Origin: Phymatolithon calcareum
Lineage: Eukaryota > Rhodophyta > Florideophyceae > Hapalidiales
Reading direction: 5' to 3'
Assembly: GCA_977006965.1 (NCBI GenBank)
Contig: OZ345359.1
Location: 744,001 to 808,000, forward strand
DNA length: 64,000 bases
Both the position numbers and the translations under genes were made by a program. This document shows positions 30,213-40,641 of this stretch, one piece after another. The notes under the pieces were generated by a model. The model saw nothing but the letters and a program-made list of their open reading frames with translations, ran no database searches and had not been told where the DNA came from. Position 1 is the stretch's first letter. Every line of letters starts with the position of its first letter.

Positions 30213-31656
30213 GACAAATAAACGAACACATTGGCAATCATTACGTGATGCGGCCGGTTTTGCCAGTGTCTCGTATTCTGTAGTGCTTCGAATTGTACAC
30301 GATTGGTGCGTCATCCGACCTGGTATTCATTACATTGCCTATGTATGGCTTCCGGCGCGCCACATACCCCATATCTGGGCATTCCGAAGACCATGTACCA
30401 GTTCTATCTCATGTACCACAATCTTGGGTAATATTCTGTGAGCGATCATTGTACGTGAAGATATATGAAGATTTCAAAGTATCAGATCAGACGAGGAAAT
30501 TTCCCGGGATATCATCTTTTCAGACCTGAGACGCTCGCCGGCGATAATCAGAATACCTATCAGTTTCGTGATGACTTTCTGATCAATTTTAATAGCTTGG
30601 CATCCCCATGCATAATCTCGTGGAGGATACTAAAGGACGCGTGGTCGTTTCAGAAACAGTAGACGCCAAAAACTGGCAATACGAAGTGGTTTTTCAAGTC
30701 GTACACTAGGAAAGCTACATTGTTTGAGCGTGTAGATGGTCCGAAAATTTTCTTCTACTTTTTAGAATGAATACCTGTTTCACCATAGCTCGAGCTCCGA
30801 GACGTCAGCATCGTTCCCATTGCAGAGGTGGTTACCTTACTGGGCAAACTAAACCTCCCGAACAATCCATTGTAGCATGCTACGCGCAAGCTAAGACCCA
30901 TCTATGTGAAATATTGGTGAATGGTGCCACCGTCTCCCTGACATCATCAGACTGCTTACTGGCAGAGATGATCAAACATTATTGTTGTCAAGACATGACT
31001 GAAGTATGACTCATATATTTCCTAAAACAGAAGATTTTCTAGGTTCCAAATCCAGCACGGAGCTTGGCCTGATTTCAATTACCATATGAAAGCGGCTATA
31101 CTGTGCGAGCTCAATGAGCTTGCACAATTGCAATCTTCACAAACGGTTTGAGTTGAGCTATTTCTAGATGATCTCCTTCAACGTGTGATATGAAAACGTA
31201 TTTTATTCAATAAATTATTAGAATTTTAAAGTGAAAGCAACGATAGCAACTCTGATTCGTCCCATGTACCGCTTTTTGCACAGTATAGTCGACGGAGATG
31301 TTCTTTTCATAGAAATCGCGAAAAACAGGCAAACCTGATGCAGCGTGCATTCCTTTCATACTCTTTGTGCGAATTTCTGCACATATGCCAATTTGCATGT
31401 CAATTTGATTTACATTTCTTGTTTTAGGGTGGATTACAGCACGAAATGGTTTCTGGGGTCGGTTAATGCACAGAATTGCACAGTTAATGAGACGTGAGGT
31501 GCGATCGCACCCGTTTTCGATGTATTTATGCTGCATTGATGCGAAGGCCGCCGATTCTCATGGCGCGCAGCCGGTGACACAACAACCGGAAAGAGCCGGA
31601 ATCCCGAGACCACAGGTCTTATTGATTCCACGTTTGAAAACGAAGCAAGTACTGCT
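30213..31656. other. Spacer between transposase and protease genes
   Basis: About 1.4 kb of AT-leaning sequence with short frames only. It probably holds the transposase 3' UTR and the promoter of the protease gene. Confidence 0.4.
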
Positions 31657-33408
31657 ATGAGCTCTGGTCCGAGAGAAGACCAAGATCTCGCGAAATGTAT
31701 CGATCTCTTCTCTTCGGTTTCTGAGAAATGTGCCGAAAGCCTATCCCTTACAGCGCAAATGCTGGACAACGCTTGTGCTGCATCGAGAAGCCTGTCGAGC
31801 ATGCGACATGAATTGAGGAAGCTTCAAGATGCTGCTGCTATGTTGCAATTCAAGATCGGGTCATCTTCCCGCGTCCACGTATTTCTGGAAGCTCCGCTAG
31901 ATATGGAGGATCGCGAAAGCTCAAGTGGCGGCTGCAGAGTAGACCTGGCCACTATTTCACTCTTCTCACCGACAATCGTTTATGCAACTGGATCTTCTGC
32001 CACTGGATCGTCGCTAATGTCAAACCTTGTGTCGGAAACGTTCTCAACTGCCGCTGTGATTTCCGGAGCGTACTTTTCGACCGACTTTTCTACACAAGAC
32101 AAGAGCTCTATTGTGACTGTCCCAGATTGGTTCCCGTTTGACAAAAGGGAGATGTCTGGAAAATCGCGATCTGCTCACGACCTGAAATGCTCCTACTCGC
32201 TGTACAAAGAAATGGCAACTATATCTCCTTCGGATTTTCAGACGCTTTATCGCGATTTCTTTGTTGAGCTACATAGCGCAGCCAATGCACCCGGAGCACT
32301 GGAGTACAGTAAGTGGACGCCTCCGTGGCTTTTCCATTCCACTGCACTACTGTACGGGAAACGACATGAGAACGTTGTCCACGTCACTGACAAAACTCTT
32401 CCTCACAGACGTCTAACTAGAACAAAATCCGGCAGCACAGTTTGTCGGGTGATTCTTACTCTTTGGCTCGTTCATGAGCCAGGAACCCGTGCACTGCTAT
32501 TAAGTATTTTACGAAAATACAGCCGATTTCTTGGTCCTTTTCCGGCCGAAATTTCCATCGATGCAAAGCGAAGAGATGGCATCTTCGAACCGCCCGAAGA
32601 TAATAAGGCTCATGTCGACGGAGCGGAACATAGGTTGATTTCATCCGGAATGCCAAATTCAGACTACAAGGATGGAATGCTTGAGAAGAAGAATAGCAGT
32701 GCGGACAGTAAGGACTCCAACGATGACAAAGACATGATCGATCCACCCGCCAGTCCAAAATCGCGAGTTCCTGTCTCTGTCGTGAACGGGATTTCACTCA
32801 TACAAGATGATGTTGACGCTTTGCTTGGTATTGGTGTCGCAGGAGAGCTCAACGACAATGTTCTCAATGCGTTTTGTTCGATGTTACATTGCAAAACGGT
32901 CGTAGTCCTCAACACATTTCTCTACAAAATACTTCTGACGGATCCGTGCGGGGGAATACGAGTAGCCCGGTGGCTCAAACGGAAGGAAATGGACGAATGC
33001 AAAGTGGTTATCATTCCTCTTCACAGTGACCGGTGCCATCATTGGGGTCTTGCAGCTCTCTACAAGGAAACGAAGACTATTTCTGTGTATGATTCTCTTC
33101 CGGGGGCCAACGCATTTACGAGAAACGACATCGGAAAGTTAGAGTATTGGGTGAGTTCCATCTATGAACTTATATCTCTACCAGATTGGCCAGACGGATG
33201 GAGAGTGGAGATGCACCCAAAAGTGCGCTACTCTCCATTGCAGGACAACAGCTATGACTGTGGAGTCTTTCTCTGCATGAACGCATATTTTGTATCTATC
33301 GGAGAGGTGAATCCGGGATACTCGGCCAAAGACATTCCCCTTTTTCGTAGGCAAATTTGCGACAGTCTTCTCAACGTTCAAATTCAGATTGATCCACCGA
33401 CACATTAG
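31657..33408 (+). CDS. Ulp1/SENP-type cysteine protease (C48), transposon-associated
   Basis: Intron-free, 583 residues, ATG at 31657. The N-terminal 370 residues are Ser/Asp/Lys-rich and unrecognised. The protease domain lies at about 375-575 with the full C48 catalytic set: H462 in CHHWGLAALY, D479 in VYDSLPGAN, Q529 and C535 in QDNSYDCGVF. The spacing between His, Asp, Gln and Cys is as in Ulp1. Host Ulp1 enzymes mature and remove SUMO. The position downstream of a KDZ-like transposase, on the same strand and away from host genes, suggests a transposon-borne copy that might act on SUMO conjugates during transposition; that role is speculation. A domesticated or neighbouring host gene is possible. 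Confidence 0.8.
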   Translation: MSSGPREDQDLAKCIDLFSSVSEKCAESLSLTAQMLDNACAASRSLSSMRHELRKLQDAAAMLQFKIGSSSRVHVFLEAPLDMEDRESSSGGCRVDLATISLFSPTIVYATGSSATGSSLMSNLVSETFSTAAVISGAYFSTDFSTQDKSSIVTVPDWFPFDKREMSGKSRSAHDLKCSYSLYKEMATISPSDFQTLYRDFFVELHSAANAPGALEYSKWTPPWLFHSTALLYGKRHENVVHVTDKTLPHRRLTRTKSGSTVCRVILTLWLVHEPGTRALLLSILRKYSRFLGPFPAEISIDAKRRDGIFEPPEDNKAHVDGAEHRLISSGMPNSDYKDGMLEKKNSSADSKDSNDDKDMIDPPASPKSRVPVSVVNGISLIQDDVDALLGIGVAGELNDNVLNAFCSMLHCKTVVVLNTFLYKILLTDPCGGIRVARWLKRKEMDECKVVIIPLHSDRCHHWGLAALYKETKTISVYDSLPGANAFTRNDIGKLEYWVSSIYELISLPDWPDGWRVEMHPKVRYSPLQDNSYDCGVFLCMNAYFVSIGEVNPGYSAKDIPLFRRQICDSLLNVQIQIDPPTH

Positions 33409-34857
33409 CAAAGAAGTACAAGCCAAGATAATTACATGCCATTAGCTTTCGAACTGGAAATATCAGGGAGCTTGCAAGAACCGACATGATTCGCTTGTAG
33501 TCTGCACCATATATCTAACACCGAACGCAAGAAGTAGACTTCATGCCATGGAATGTGAAACTCCGACAAGAATAGAACCGTCATAAAAAAATTTATTCGA
33601 AAGCACATGAATGGCATGGGGGAGCTGGCCAAGGATGGTCAACGTAAGGAAGCTCTTTGCGAACGCAATAGCTTGGAACGGTTGCCTTCAGATTCCGCTC
33701 AGAGTCAGAGACGCTCTGTTGAGGTCAATTGCAAAACCCAACTCATACGACACTTTCGAGCTGTGTTCGACTGCCAAAGAGAAGTCCATGTAGGAGATCG
33801 CTGGAAAGAAGTTCTGCGTGCAGACGAATTTGGCAGTACCGACATAAGCTTCGAAAACTTCTGCCCCTTAAGGCTTAGTGGAGAGTTTAAAACTGCATTT
33901 TGAGCATTTCAGAATTACAATTTGCGATTCAGTACCCCTTTAGAAGTTTCTCGGTACCGTAATGTGCTTTGTTATCGAATTTGGAACTTGGCGTCTAGAA
34001 TTGTGAACCTAATCTAGTACGCATGCGTCAACAAAGGAAAACGCCATGCTCTCCCAGAGTGGTGAATAGACTGCTTCGTCATGCCGTGGAGCGGTGTGGG
34101 TGATCACGAAGCGAAAATAAAATGGAAAAAGAGATCAACTTTAAGGAGAAATAAAGACGCACTCGTCAGTGCCGCATTATTAACTTGATCACAATACGTC
34201 ACTGAGCGCGACGGCACTGTTCTGTCCATGGAAAACGTTGGTACTTTTCGAATTGAACACAGTAGAGCATCGACCCGAAGCGAAGAACATAGCCCCCTGT
34301 CATGGCCAGAGAGTAACCGTCATGCGATGTCAATTCTAGCGACTGGAAGGCTTCCAATTTCTCCGGCGAATCATATGCTTCGTGTCACACTCCAAATGTC
34401 GGTATTTTACGAAAGGCAGGATCAAACGCCCGAAAATGCGACGTGTGGCAGCGCTCGCATCTTCCAGAACGTCACTAAACATGATCTGGTGGTTCCTTTT
34501 GGATACAAAACACGATCTAAAAACTCAATATCCAAACGTGTCTGTGTATAACTTTTCAATGTATATACACGAAATTCCTGGACGTCGAAAGCCGAAGGCA
34601 AACCAATGCTTCCGTACAGGTCCGAAGCCATCTATGGACCACAATTGCAGACCCGGAACGTCCCTCCTGGACCATGTCATCATGCAGGGTGGAAGAGGAG
34701 TGGAACGCCGCATGGTGGTTTCTTTGGCAGAACAGGCTGCCAGATTCTAATATTGAGTTCAAATTTTTAATGTGTGTATATACCATTGATTGGTTGATTC
34801 CTAGTTGCCAGCCCTTGCCAGAATTTGAATCGCCCTAATCGGTGGACTGGCTGAAGC
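33409..34857. other. Gene-poor stretch downstream of the protease gene
   Basis: About 1.45 kb. Short frames on both strands only, none with a domain. The 3' end of the transposon should lie here, but no inverted match to the upstream region was found by eye. Confidence 0.4.
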
Positions 34858-34899
34858 ATAATAACGCCTCCTGCAATGCATTGCAGGAGGCGTTATTAT
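34858..34899. repeat. Perfect 42-bp palindrome
   Basis: Arms of 21 bp meet at AATGCATT without a spacer (centre between 34878 and 34879). The arms contain CGCCTCCTGCA and its complement. The next pair outward mismatches. It lies 300 bp upstream of the phycoerythrin linker ATG. Confidence 0.9.
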
Positions 34900-35198
34900 T
34901 ATACGAGGTGTACTGTAAGGAAAATCTGGGGTCTTCTCGATTGATGAGTCATGCTCCGAGCTGAAGCAGGAGATCAGTTTCAGGCATTCTTTGCAGATAT
35001 TTGGCCAAAGCGTCTGGATTCCCCACACATCTCATATGAGATCACCGGGGTCACAGGCAGGGTAAACACTTCAATCAACGACAATCCAAGAGGGTCCAGA
35101 AACCTAAAGTACATCCCATTTGAACGCTCTCCTGCATATTAAGTGCTCGCACAACCAAGAAAACTTCCTCTTTCTACTCCTATCCATCACAAACAAAA

Positions 35199-36041
35199 AT
35201 GTTCGCCTTCGCCCCGTCTACCCCGCTTGTATCCACGCCGGCCCTGTCCACGCGCCAGTCCTCGTTCACGCCCGCCGTCTCCACTTCCCACTCCCGTACC
35301 GCCGCCCATGGCCCTACCATGGCGCTGCGCGTGAGCCTTGTGAAGAGTGCCGGACTCGCGGCGTCCAAATTCGGCGGCGTCGGTCGTCTGATGGACAAGG
35401 CCGACGAATACATGGCCAAATCCGTGCTCAAGCAGTATTACACCATGACGCAGCCGTCCGGTGTGTATGCCGTGCAGTGCACCGAGGGTTCCGTCAAGGG
35501 TGCCGCGGATGCCGCTCGTGTTCGTTCTCTCAACGTCTCCTACCGTGATTCTATGAAGGGTACATCTGCCAGATATGGTGATATGTATGAATTCCGTCGT
35601 CAGGCAACCTTTTCCGACCATCTTTGCTCCGTTGAGGGTAAGCAGTTCTCCCAATTCCCCAAAATGGCAAAGACGTACGTTATTGCTCGTGCAGAGGCAT
35701 ATGGTACTTGCGACCGTTATGCCACCCCGGAATCCATCGAGGAGGCTGCCATGGCTCGTTACTTTGACATTCAACAGAAGATTGCTTGCAATCCGACAGG
35801 TGTTTACAACATGTCTTGCGTTGAAGGGGCCGCCAAGGAGCAGGCGGAGGATCTTCGTGTTGCCACTCTTGCGGCCGCTTACCGTAACGCGCAGAAACCA
35901 GCAGGAAGGCTTTTGCAGGAGAAGTACGAACAGCGCAAGTTTGGATATGTCCAGGCTCATGGGTGCAGCTATGAGGAAGATATTATTACCAGGTTTCCGG
36001 CTGTCGGTGCCAGCTTCCGTACCAAGGCATACGGATATTAA
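35199..36041 (+). CDS. Phycoerythrin gamma-type linker (phycobilisome rod), plastid-targeted
   Basis: Intron-free, 280 residues. Residues 1-40 are Ser/Thr/Pro-rich with no acids, a plastid transit peptide. The mature part has an internal duplication: PSGVYAVQCTEG (about 86-97) and PTGVYNMSCVEG (about 199-210), each followed by an Ala-rich helix and an AYR/SYR motif. Candidate bilin-binding cysteines are C94, C143, C171, C197, C207 and C256. Gamma subunits sit inside the phycoerythrin hexamer, carry bilins and link rod discs; they are nuclear-encoded and known from red algae. This gene is the best evidence for the organism's identity. Which chromophore each Cys binds cannot be read from the sequence. 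Confidence 0.88.
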   Translation: MFAFAPSTPLVSTPALSTRQSSFTPAVSTSHSRTAAHGPTMALRVSLVKSAGLAASKFGGVGRLMDKADEYMAKSVLKQYYTMTQPSGVYAVQCTEGSVKGAADAARVRSLNVSYRDSMKGTSARYGDMYEFRRQATFSDHLCSVEGKQFSQFPKMAKTYVIARAEAYGTCDRYATPESIEEAAMARYFDIQQKIACNPTGVYNMSCVEGAAKEQAEDLRVATLAAAYRNAQKPAGRLLQEKYEQRKFGYVQAHGCSYEEDIITRFPAVGASFRTKAYGY

Positions 36042-36469
36042 GGGACTGCTTTTTAATGGGGGTATGGATAATTCTTGGCGTTTTAGCTTTTGGAGAGCTT
36101 TAATTTGCTCCTTTTGTGTGTATCGCTGCATTGCCGATAACAGCTCGGTCGCCTTTAGTAGTTACAGCTATCTCGGAAGTAACAAAGGTTACTGAGTGCT
36201 TCCTTCGAGCTGTCTTTCTGTGGAAAACAATAATAATACTTTTTCTCTGCTGCTTGCCTAAAACAGTTTTCGTCAGTATTGGGTATATTATATCCTCTGA
36301 TTGCCTTGCTTTGCCCAGAGGCATTCTATGACTTGCTGCACCACTCAATTCGTCACTGACTGCGGTTCGCCTCCAGTGTTTCTACTGCAAGGTCTTCATC
36401 CCATTTGCAATTTATACGCGAGCGGAAAACAGTTTCACATTTACAAACAAAATAAAGTTAATCTGCAAG
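36042..36469. other. Intergenic spacer between convergent genes
   Basis: About 430 bp between the stops of the phycoerythrin linker and RRP42. No gene or RNA recognised; probably both 3' UTRs. Confidence 0.45.
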
Positions 36470-37360
36470 CTACGAGAAGAATCCAACCGTCTCAAGCGGC
36501 TTATCCGATAGCCTCGCCTCCAAATCGTGTTTCAAAAACTCATCATTATTCCTCAGAATATCCACCCCGATGCGCACAGAATCGTTAAACATCTTCGCCA
36601 AAGTATCAAACTCCACCCCTCCAGTGCCGCCCGACACCGTCCCACATGCCTTTCCCTTCCCATTAACGCCAACCGTTACCGCGGCCGATGCACATATCTC
36701 CTCCTCGCTAGTAGCATCAGCAAGATAAATCTGCTTTCCACCAACAACACTTAATGTAACCGCAATGGGAGCATCCTTTGAATTGGCCACAAAATCGAGT
36801 ACATCCTCATCAACCTCAATCTCATCGTCGTCGTCTGCCTCACCCGGCACAACAATGATTCGCGGCAATACGCAAACACGCAACGCAGCCCGCACAGCGA
36901 CCGACAACGCGTCGAAAAGATTTCCGCCGGAATCCAACACTAGTGCGTCCACATGCAATGTCCAGCACTTCTTCCCAGATATCAGACAGAGGCCCTCTCG
37001 TAGCGCCGTTGTGGCAGGCGAATCGTACAGACGGGTGAGAAGCTGTCCGAGTTCGGCGTTCAGATCCGCTGCACCACGACCCACAAAATCTGGAGAGGCT
37101 AGGGAGCTCACCTCGACGCTGAAAGAGAGTACTCCTTCGCTTGGTGCATGCAGTGGTGGAACGCCTACCTCGGCTTTAACGCCTACCACTATGTCGGTCA
37201 CGCCGCCGATCCGAATTCGAGCGGAACCGGACGCTGTTGGAAGCAGTGAGGTTTCCAGAGTTACGGGTCGGATATCGAGCAGACCGCGCCCGTCACTGCG
37301 TACGCCGCATGCTGCGCCGTCTTCAATGTAGACACGTTCTGCCTTGGACAGGGACGGCAT
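36470..37360 (-). CDS. RRP42: RNA exosome core subunit RRP42 (EXOSC7), RNase PH-like
   Basis: Intron-free, 296 residues, ATG at 37360, usual length for the family. It opens with the RRP42 pattern SKAERVYIEDG and GVRSDGRGLLDIRPVTLE, then SARIRIGGVTDIVVGVKAE, and further on GKKCWTLHVDALVLDSGGN, a match to the RNase PH fold. A short acidic insert (DDDDEIEVDED) lies near 180. The C-terminal half has GGKQIYLADATSEEE, where the phosphorolytic residues of bacterial RNase PH are not kept, as expected for a structural eukaryotic exosome ring subunit. The complex degrades and trims RNA 3'-to-5' in nucleus and cytoplasm. The gene is divergent from the RCC1-repeat gene, 284 bp away. Confidence 0.9.
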   Translation of the reverse strand: MPSLSKAERVYIEDGAACGVRSDGRGLLDIRPVTLETSLLPTASGSARIRIGGVTDIVVGVKAEVGVPPLHAPSEGVLSFSVEVSSLASPDFVGRGAADLNAELGQLLTRLYDSPATTALREGLCLISGKKCWTLHVDALVLDSGGNLFDALSVAVRAALRVCVLPRIIVVPGEADDDDEIEVDEDVLDFVANSKDAPIAVTLSVVGGKQIYLADATSEEEICASAAVTVGVNGKGKACGTVSGGTGGVEFDTLAKMFNDSVRIGVDILRNNDEFLKHDLEARLSDKPLETVGFFS

Positions 37361-37644
37361 TCTGCAAATCGGCGAGGCCTGGAGGTGAAGTTAGATTTAA
37401 GCTGCGAAAGGTAACAGTTGTTGACGTCGTTGTCGATTATTGAATGCCACTTTGCGATTTGTTGGTCTTTTGATTTATCGTCTTTGGCGATAATATCGCC
37501 GAAATTTATATGCTGTGGATGAGCACTGATAATTCGACATCGACATCAAAATATCAATGCTAGGAACGCGATCCTTTTTCGACATCGCCAAGGTCACTAA
37601 ACGCATTGGTGTAGAGAACCCTTCCCAGCGACTCGCGCCTCGCT
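37361..37644. promoter_or_regulatory. Bidirectional promoter region (RRP42 / RCC1-repeat gene)
   Basis: A 284-bp spacer between divergent ATGs. It contains the interrupted palindrome TTTGGCGATA-A-TATCGCCGAAA at 37483-37504 near the middle. The TTTGGCG half-sites resemble an E2F-type site. The motif is seen; binding is inference. Confidence 0.45.
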
Positions 37645-38985
37645 ATGCCGTCAGCAGCGCTGAAATCTGGCCTCACTCAAAGTCGCAGCATTCTTGCCGT
37701 ATGTGCCGCACTTACCGGTGCCGGTACCGTTTCACAGACGGAGTGGTCATGGCTTCCCTGGACACGATCTGTCGACCCGCCTCCCGCGGGACGCGTCTTG
37801 GCCTGGGGAAGGGCACATGGCAAGACGCCGGCACTGATACCAGGACTTCCGGAGGCAACCGCCGTAGCAGTAGGTGATGAACTAGGTGCCACCGTTGGAA
37901 AGGACGGCAGTGTATATGCGTTCACCTCTGGTGGCGTCACACAGCGTGTCACGGGACCTGGAAAAGCTTGCTCAGTCGCCGTACGCAGCGATCCCGCGCA
38001 GATCGTCATGTTGGACTCCAGGGGAACAGTATGTACGGCGGAGATGCGTGAGGACGGTGCATTTACACCTGCTAAGATGTTGGCGGGTGCCATGCGTGGC
38101 GCGCGGGTGAACAGCGTTCGCTGTGGACGTTCGCATTGCGTTGCGGTGTCGAGCGGCGGCGATGCGTTTGCGTGGGGGAGTAATAACTCTCATGGGCAAC
38201 TGGGCAATGGGCATGTCGGATCATGTCCGGGGGGACGGGACCCTGGGATCCCGGTTAAGATGGATGTGCCGAATGGAACGAGGATTGTGCAAGCAGATTG
38301 CGGGGATCGACATACCATTTTACTGGATGATAAGGGTGTTGTTTATGGTGTTGGGGACGACAAGTGGACTCAACTCGGGAGGACGGCGGAGCCTTGGGTG
38401 GAAGGCAATGGGGAACCTAACGGGATTGTAGAACCTGCAAAACTTATCACTGATATCCCGGTTGCTGCTGTTGCATGTGGTGGGCAACATACCGTCGTTC
38501 TTGTTCGTGATGGAACAATATTCAGTTTCGGGTAAGTTGCGAGCTCGTGATTATAGCCATTCGAACAGTACATGCGATACAGTAATGAGTTTGCTAACTG
38601 CGTATGTTCTTGTTTTGACATCATCGTCGTGTTTGCAATTTTGTCCTTCAGGTACAATGCATGGGGTCAACTAGGGCATCACAATTATTCAACATTCGCA
38701 CCCCCCTCGCCACTGGCGGAATTCACGCTTCGTGCAGTCGCCATAAGTGCAGGAGAAAATCACTCTTGTATTTTGCAAGAGGGTGGTGAGTTGTTATGCA
38801 TCGGGGCGAACGAAAGCGGACAGCTTGGTGTTGGTAATCTCCAGCCCAGTATGCGATGGAAGCATATAAAGAAGGTGGATAGCTTTGGTAGAAAAAAAGA
38901 GCTTCGGGCATCCGCTGTCGCTCTGGGTGGCGATATGTGCGCCGTGATTTCACTTGATCTTGAAACCCCTTCTAATCAGGTATAA
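37645..38985 (+). CDS. RCC1-repeat protein (2 exons), possibly organellar
   Basis: Exon 1 is 37645-38531 and exon 2 is 38652-38985. The 120-bp intron starts GTAAGT and ends TCCTTCAG and splits a Gly codon, joining FSFG to YNAWGQLG. The product is 406 residues. The N-terminus has a hydrophobic stretch (SILAVCAALTGAGTV) after a few basic residues, which could be an organelle presequence or an anchor. The rest is a seven-bladed propeller of RCC1 repeats: GRVLAWGRAHG, RCGRSHCVAVSS, AFAWGSNNSHGQLGNG, DCGDRHTILLDDKG, ACGGQHTVVLV and SAGENHSCILQ. The nearest idea is a mitochondrial RCC1-like protein rather than the nuclear Ran exchange factor, but the sequence does not prove it. Confidence 0.82.
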
Positions 38986-39059
38986 AATTTTGCAAACTAA
39001 AGGAGTAAAGGAATAGAAGTAATGCTTTTAGTATAAGTAACAGAAAATTAAAAGTGCTC

Positions 39060-39250
39060 TTGAAACGCCTCGTTTGTGTTGAAGATAAAGCGGACGGGGT
39101 AGCCCGTATAGCTGCTTAGCTCCACAAACGACAATGTTGGCGGCTCCATCCACAACGCGGTCTATGCCGCTTACAGAGCAGTAGCTCTCGCCCGTCTTGC
39201 TGCTGGTTCCCCTGCCTGGGCGGCTTTTGGGGCAGCGAAGCACACGCGAG
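39060..39250 (-). repeat. Dispersed repeat with protein-like conservation, copy 2
   Basis: The minus strand reads SRVLRC, GESYCSVSGIDR, GAANIVVCG and GLPRP, in the same order as the plus strand at 4680-4915. It fills the gap between the RCC1-repeat gene and the alpha/beta hydrolase gene, whose 3' ends face each other. There is no intact gene around it. Confidence 0.5.
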
Positions 39251-39288
39251 CCAAGCTACCGGAGCGTTTATTTTGTATTGTAGTAAGG

Positions 39289-40365
39289 TCAAGCACTTTG
39301 CCTTGAATATCCTTTTTCAACAAGCCAGTCCGTTATTTTTGATGCAACAACGCGCCACGCAGAGCAAAGCATGAGGTCATGCGGGGCTTTTGGAATCAGT
39401 ATTTCCTCTCCTTCAACACCAAAGAGCTTTGCAGTGTCTCTAATACACTCTACATCGACAATATGGTCGACTTCGCCCCCGATCACTAAAGTTTTACCAG
39501 ACAGACTTCCAGGATGGAGCACTGGTTTCTTCTGCAATGAATTGAGGTCCATTGGCAAATACTGCTCCTTAAAGTACTGCATGTACTCCAAAAGACGATG
39601 ATCTCCCTCAAGCTCTTCATCAAATTCCGACCCAATCTTCGAAAAGAACACTTCCCGACACAGGTCCAAATCGGTTGCCACGGCTTTCCGTACAAAACCC
39701 ATCGTGAGCCGCCAGACGCCAGGCAGACCTATTTTCCTGGTGGTTCGCCAGACGAGTGCATTGTGTCCAAACGGTGGCTTGGATGCGAGCAACACTAGAC
39801 CAGCAAGTTTTCCAGGAGGCGAGTTCTGTGCCCAATGTTGAGCGATGAGACCCCCAGTCGAATGTGCGACTACCACCGGTGGTGGGATTTTTAGGTTGCA
39901 GAGGAGCTCGTCTAGATCTTTCAAGGTCTCGTCGAGAGTGAATTTTCCACGGGCTAGGCACTTCTCTTCTGCATCAATCACTGTCTTTCCCGCTCCACGG
40001 AGCGATATCGCAAAAGATGAAATCCCCAGATTGGCAAAGTATTCCTGGAAATAGCTCCAGCACCACGCTCCGTGAAAAGATCCATGTATTAGCAAGAGAG
40101 GCGAGTTGCTGTTCGGAAGGTCCCCCTCTTTTTCTGAAGTTCCTGGCGCAAGTCTTGATAATACCTCCATTGAGATTCCTGTCGGAAGTTTAACGAGGCA
40201 TGCCGATTTGGCTGCGTTCCTGTGCAACATGGATAGGTTGCATTTCGAAAATCTGCGGGAAGGTAATGGAAACGTGAGTGAGGTGTTTGAAAAAGCAAAT
40301 GGACTTACTTTAAGGGCCCCTCTGCGATTGAAGCTGCCCATACTGGAGACGCCTGCGGACGTCAT
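39289..40365 (-). CDS. Alpha/beta hydrolase, probably plastid-targeted
   Basis: Intron-free, 358 residues, ATG at 40365. Residues 1-50 are Ser/Arg/Phe-rich and almost free of acids, fitting a transit peptide. The hydrolase core follows: LLLIHGSFHGAWCWSYF (oxyanion region), the nucleophile elbow VVAHSTGG with S169, D300 in GGEVDHIVD and H329 in APHDLM, giving a complete Ser-Asp-His triad. The lid region lies at about 195-275. Substrates in this superfamily range from lipids and chlorophyll derivatives to esters, and the sequence does not tell which. The gene ends close to repeat copy 2 and starts 276 bp from the end of the giant HUWE1-like gene, on the same strand. Confidence 0.85.
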   Translation of the reverse strand: MTSAGVSSMGSFNRRGALKVSPFAFSNTSLTFPLPSRRFSKCNLSMLHRNAAKSACLVKLPTGISMEVLSRLAPGTSEKEGDLPNSNSPLLLIHGSFHGAWCWSYFQEYFANLGISSFAISLRGAGKTVIDAEEKCLARGKFTLDETLKDLDELLCNLKIPPPVVVAHSTGGLIAQHWAQNSPPGKLAGLVLLASKPPFGHNALVWRTTRKIGLPGVWRLTMGFVRKAVATDLDLCREVFFSKIGSEFDEELEGDHRLLEYMQYFKEQYLPMDLNSLQKKPVLHPGSLSGKTLVIGGEVDHIVDVECIRDTAKLFGVEGEEILIPKAPHDLMLCSAWRVVASKITDWLVEKGYSRQSA

Positions 40366-40641
40366 TGCCTCCTGACCGTATGCGAGAATTGAAGTGGGAG
40401 ATTGCAGAAATTTTGTGCGAAAAACAGGTGATTTATGACAAAAATAAAAGCCATGAAAAACCTTCCTGCTCGCACCTCATCTAACCTTGCGCATTCCCTG
40501 ATTAAATAGTCCTTCCTCAAAAGCCATCGTCCTTTTGGAGTTATGTGGAACAACAGTCCTCTACGATTTATTCCAAATGCTCTTCTTTAAGCCCAAATAT
40601 GCACAAGGATTGAATATTACCTGTATAAAGTTTAGTACGAG

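Larger units (their letters stand above)
26649..33408 (+). mobile_element. KDZ-like DNA transposon with a separate Ulp1 protease gene (ends not found)
   Basis: Two same-strand genes, a transposase (26649-30212) and a Ulp1/SENP-type protease (31657-33408), are separated by 1.4 kb without other genes and stand in a gene-poor stretch. Ulp1-like domains recur in several eukaryotic DNA transposon groups, often as part of the transposase. That the two belong to one element is inferred from order, strand and isolation. The limits given are those of the genes; terminal repeats and target duplications were not identified. Confidence 0.55.
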
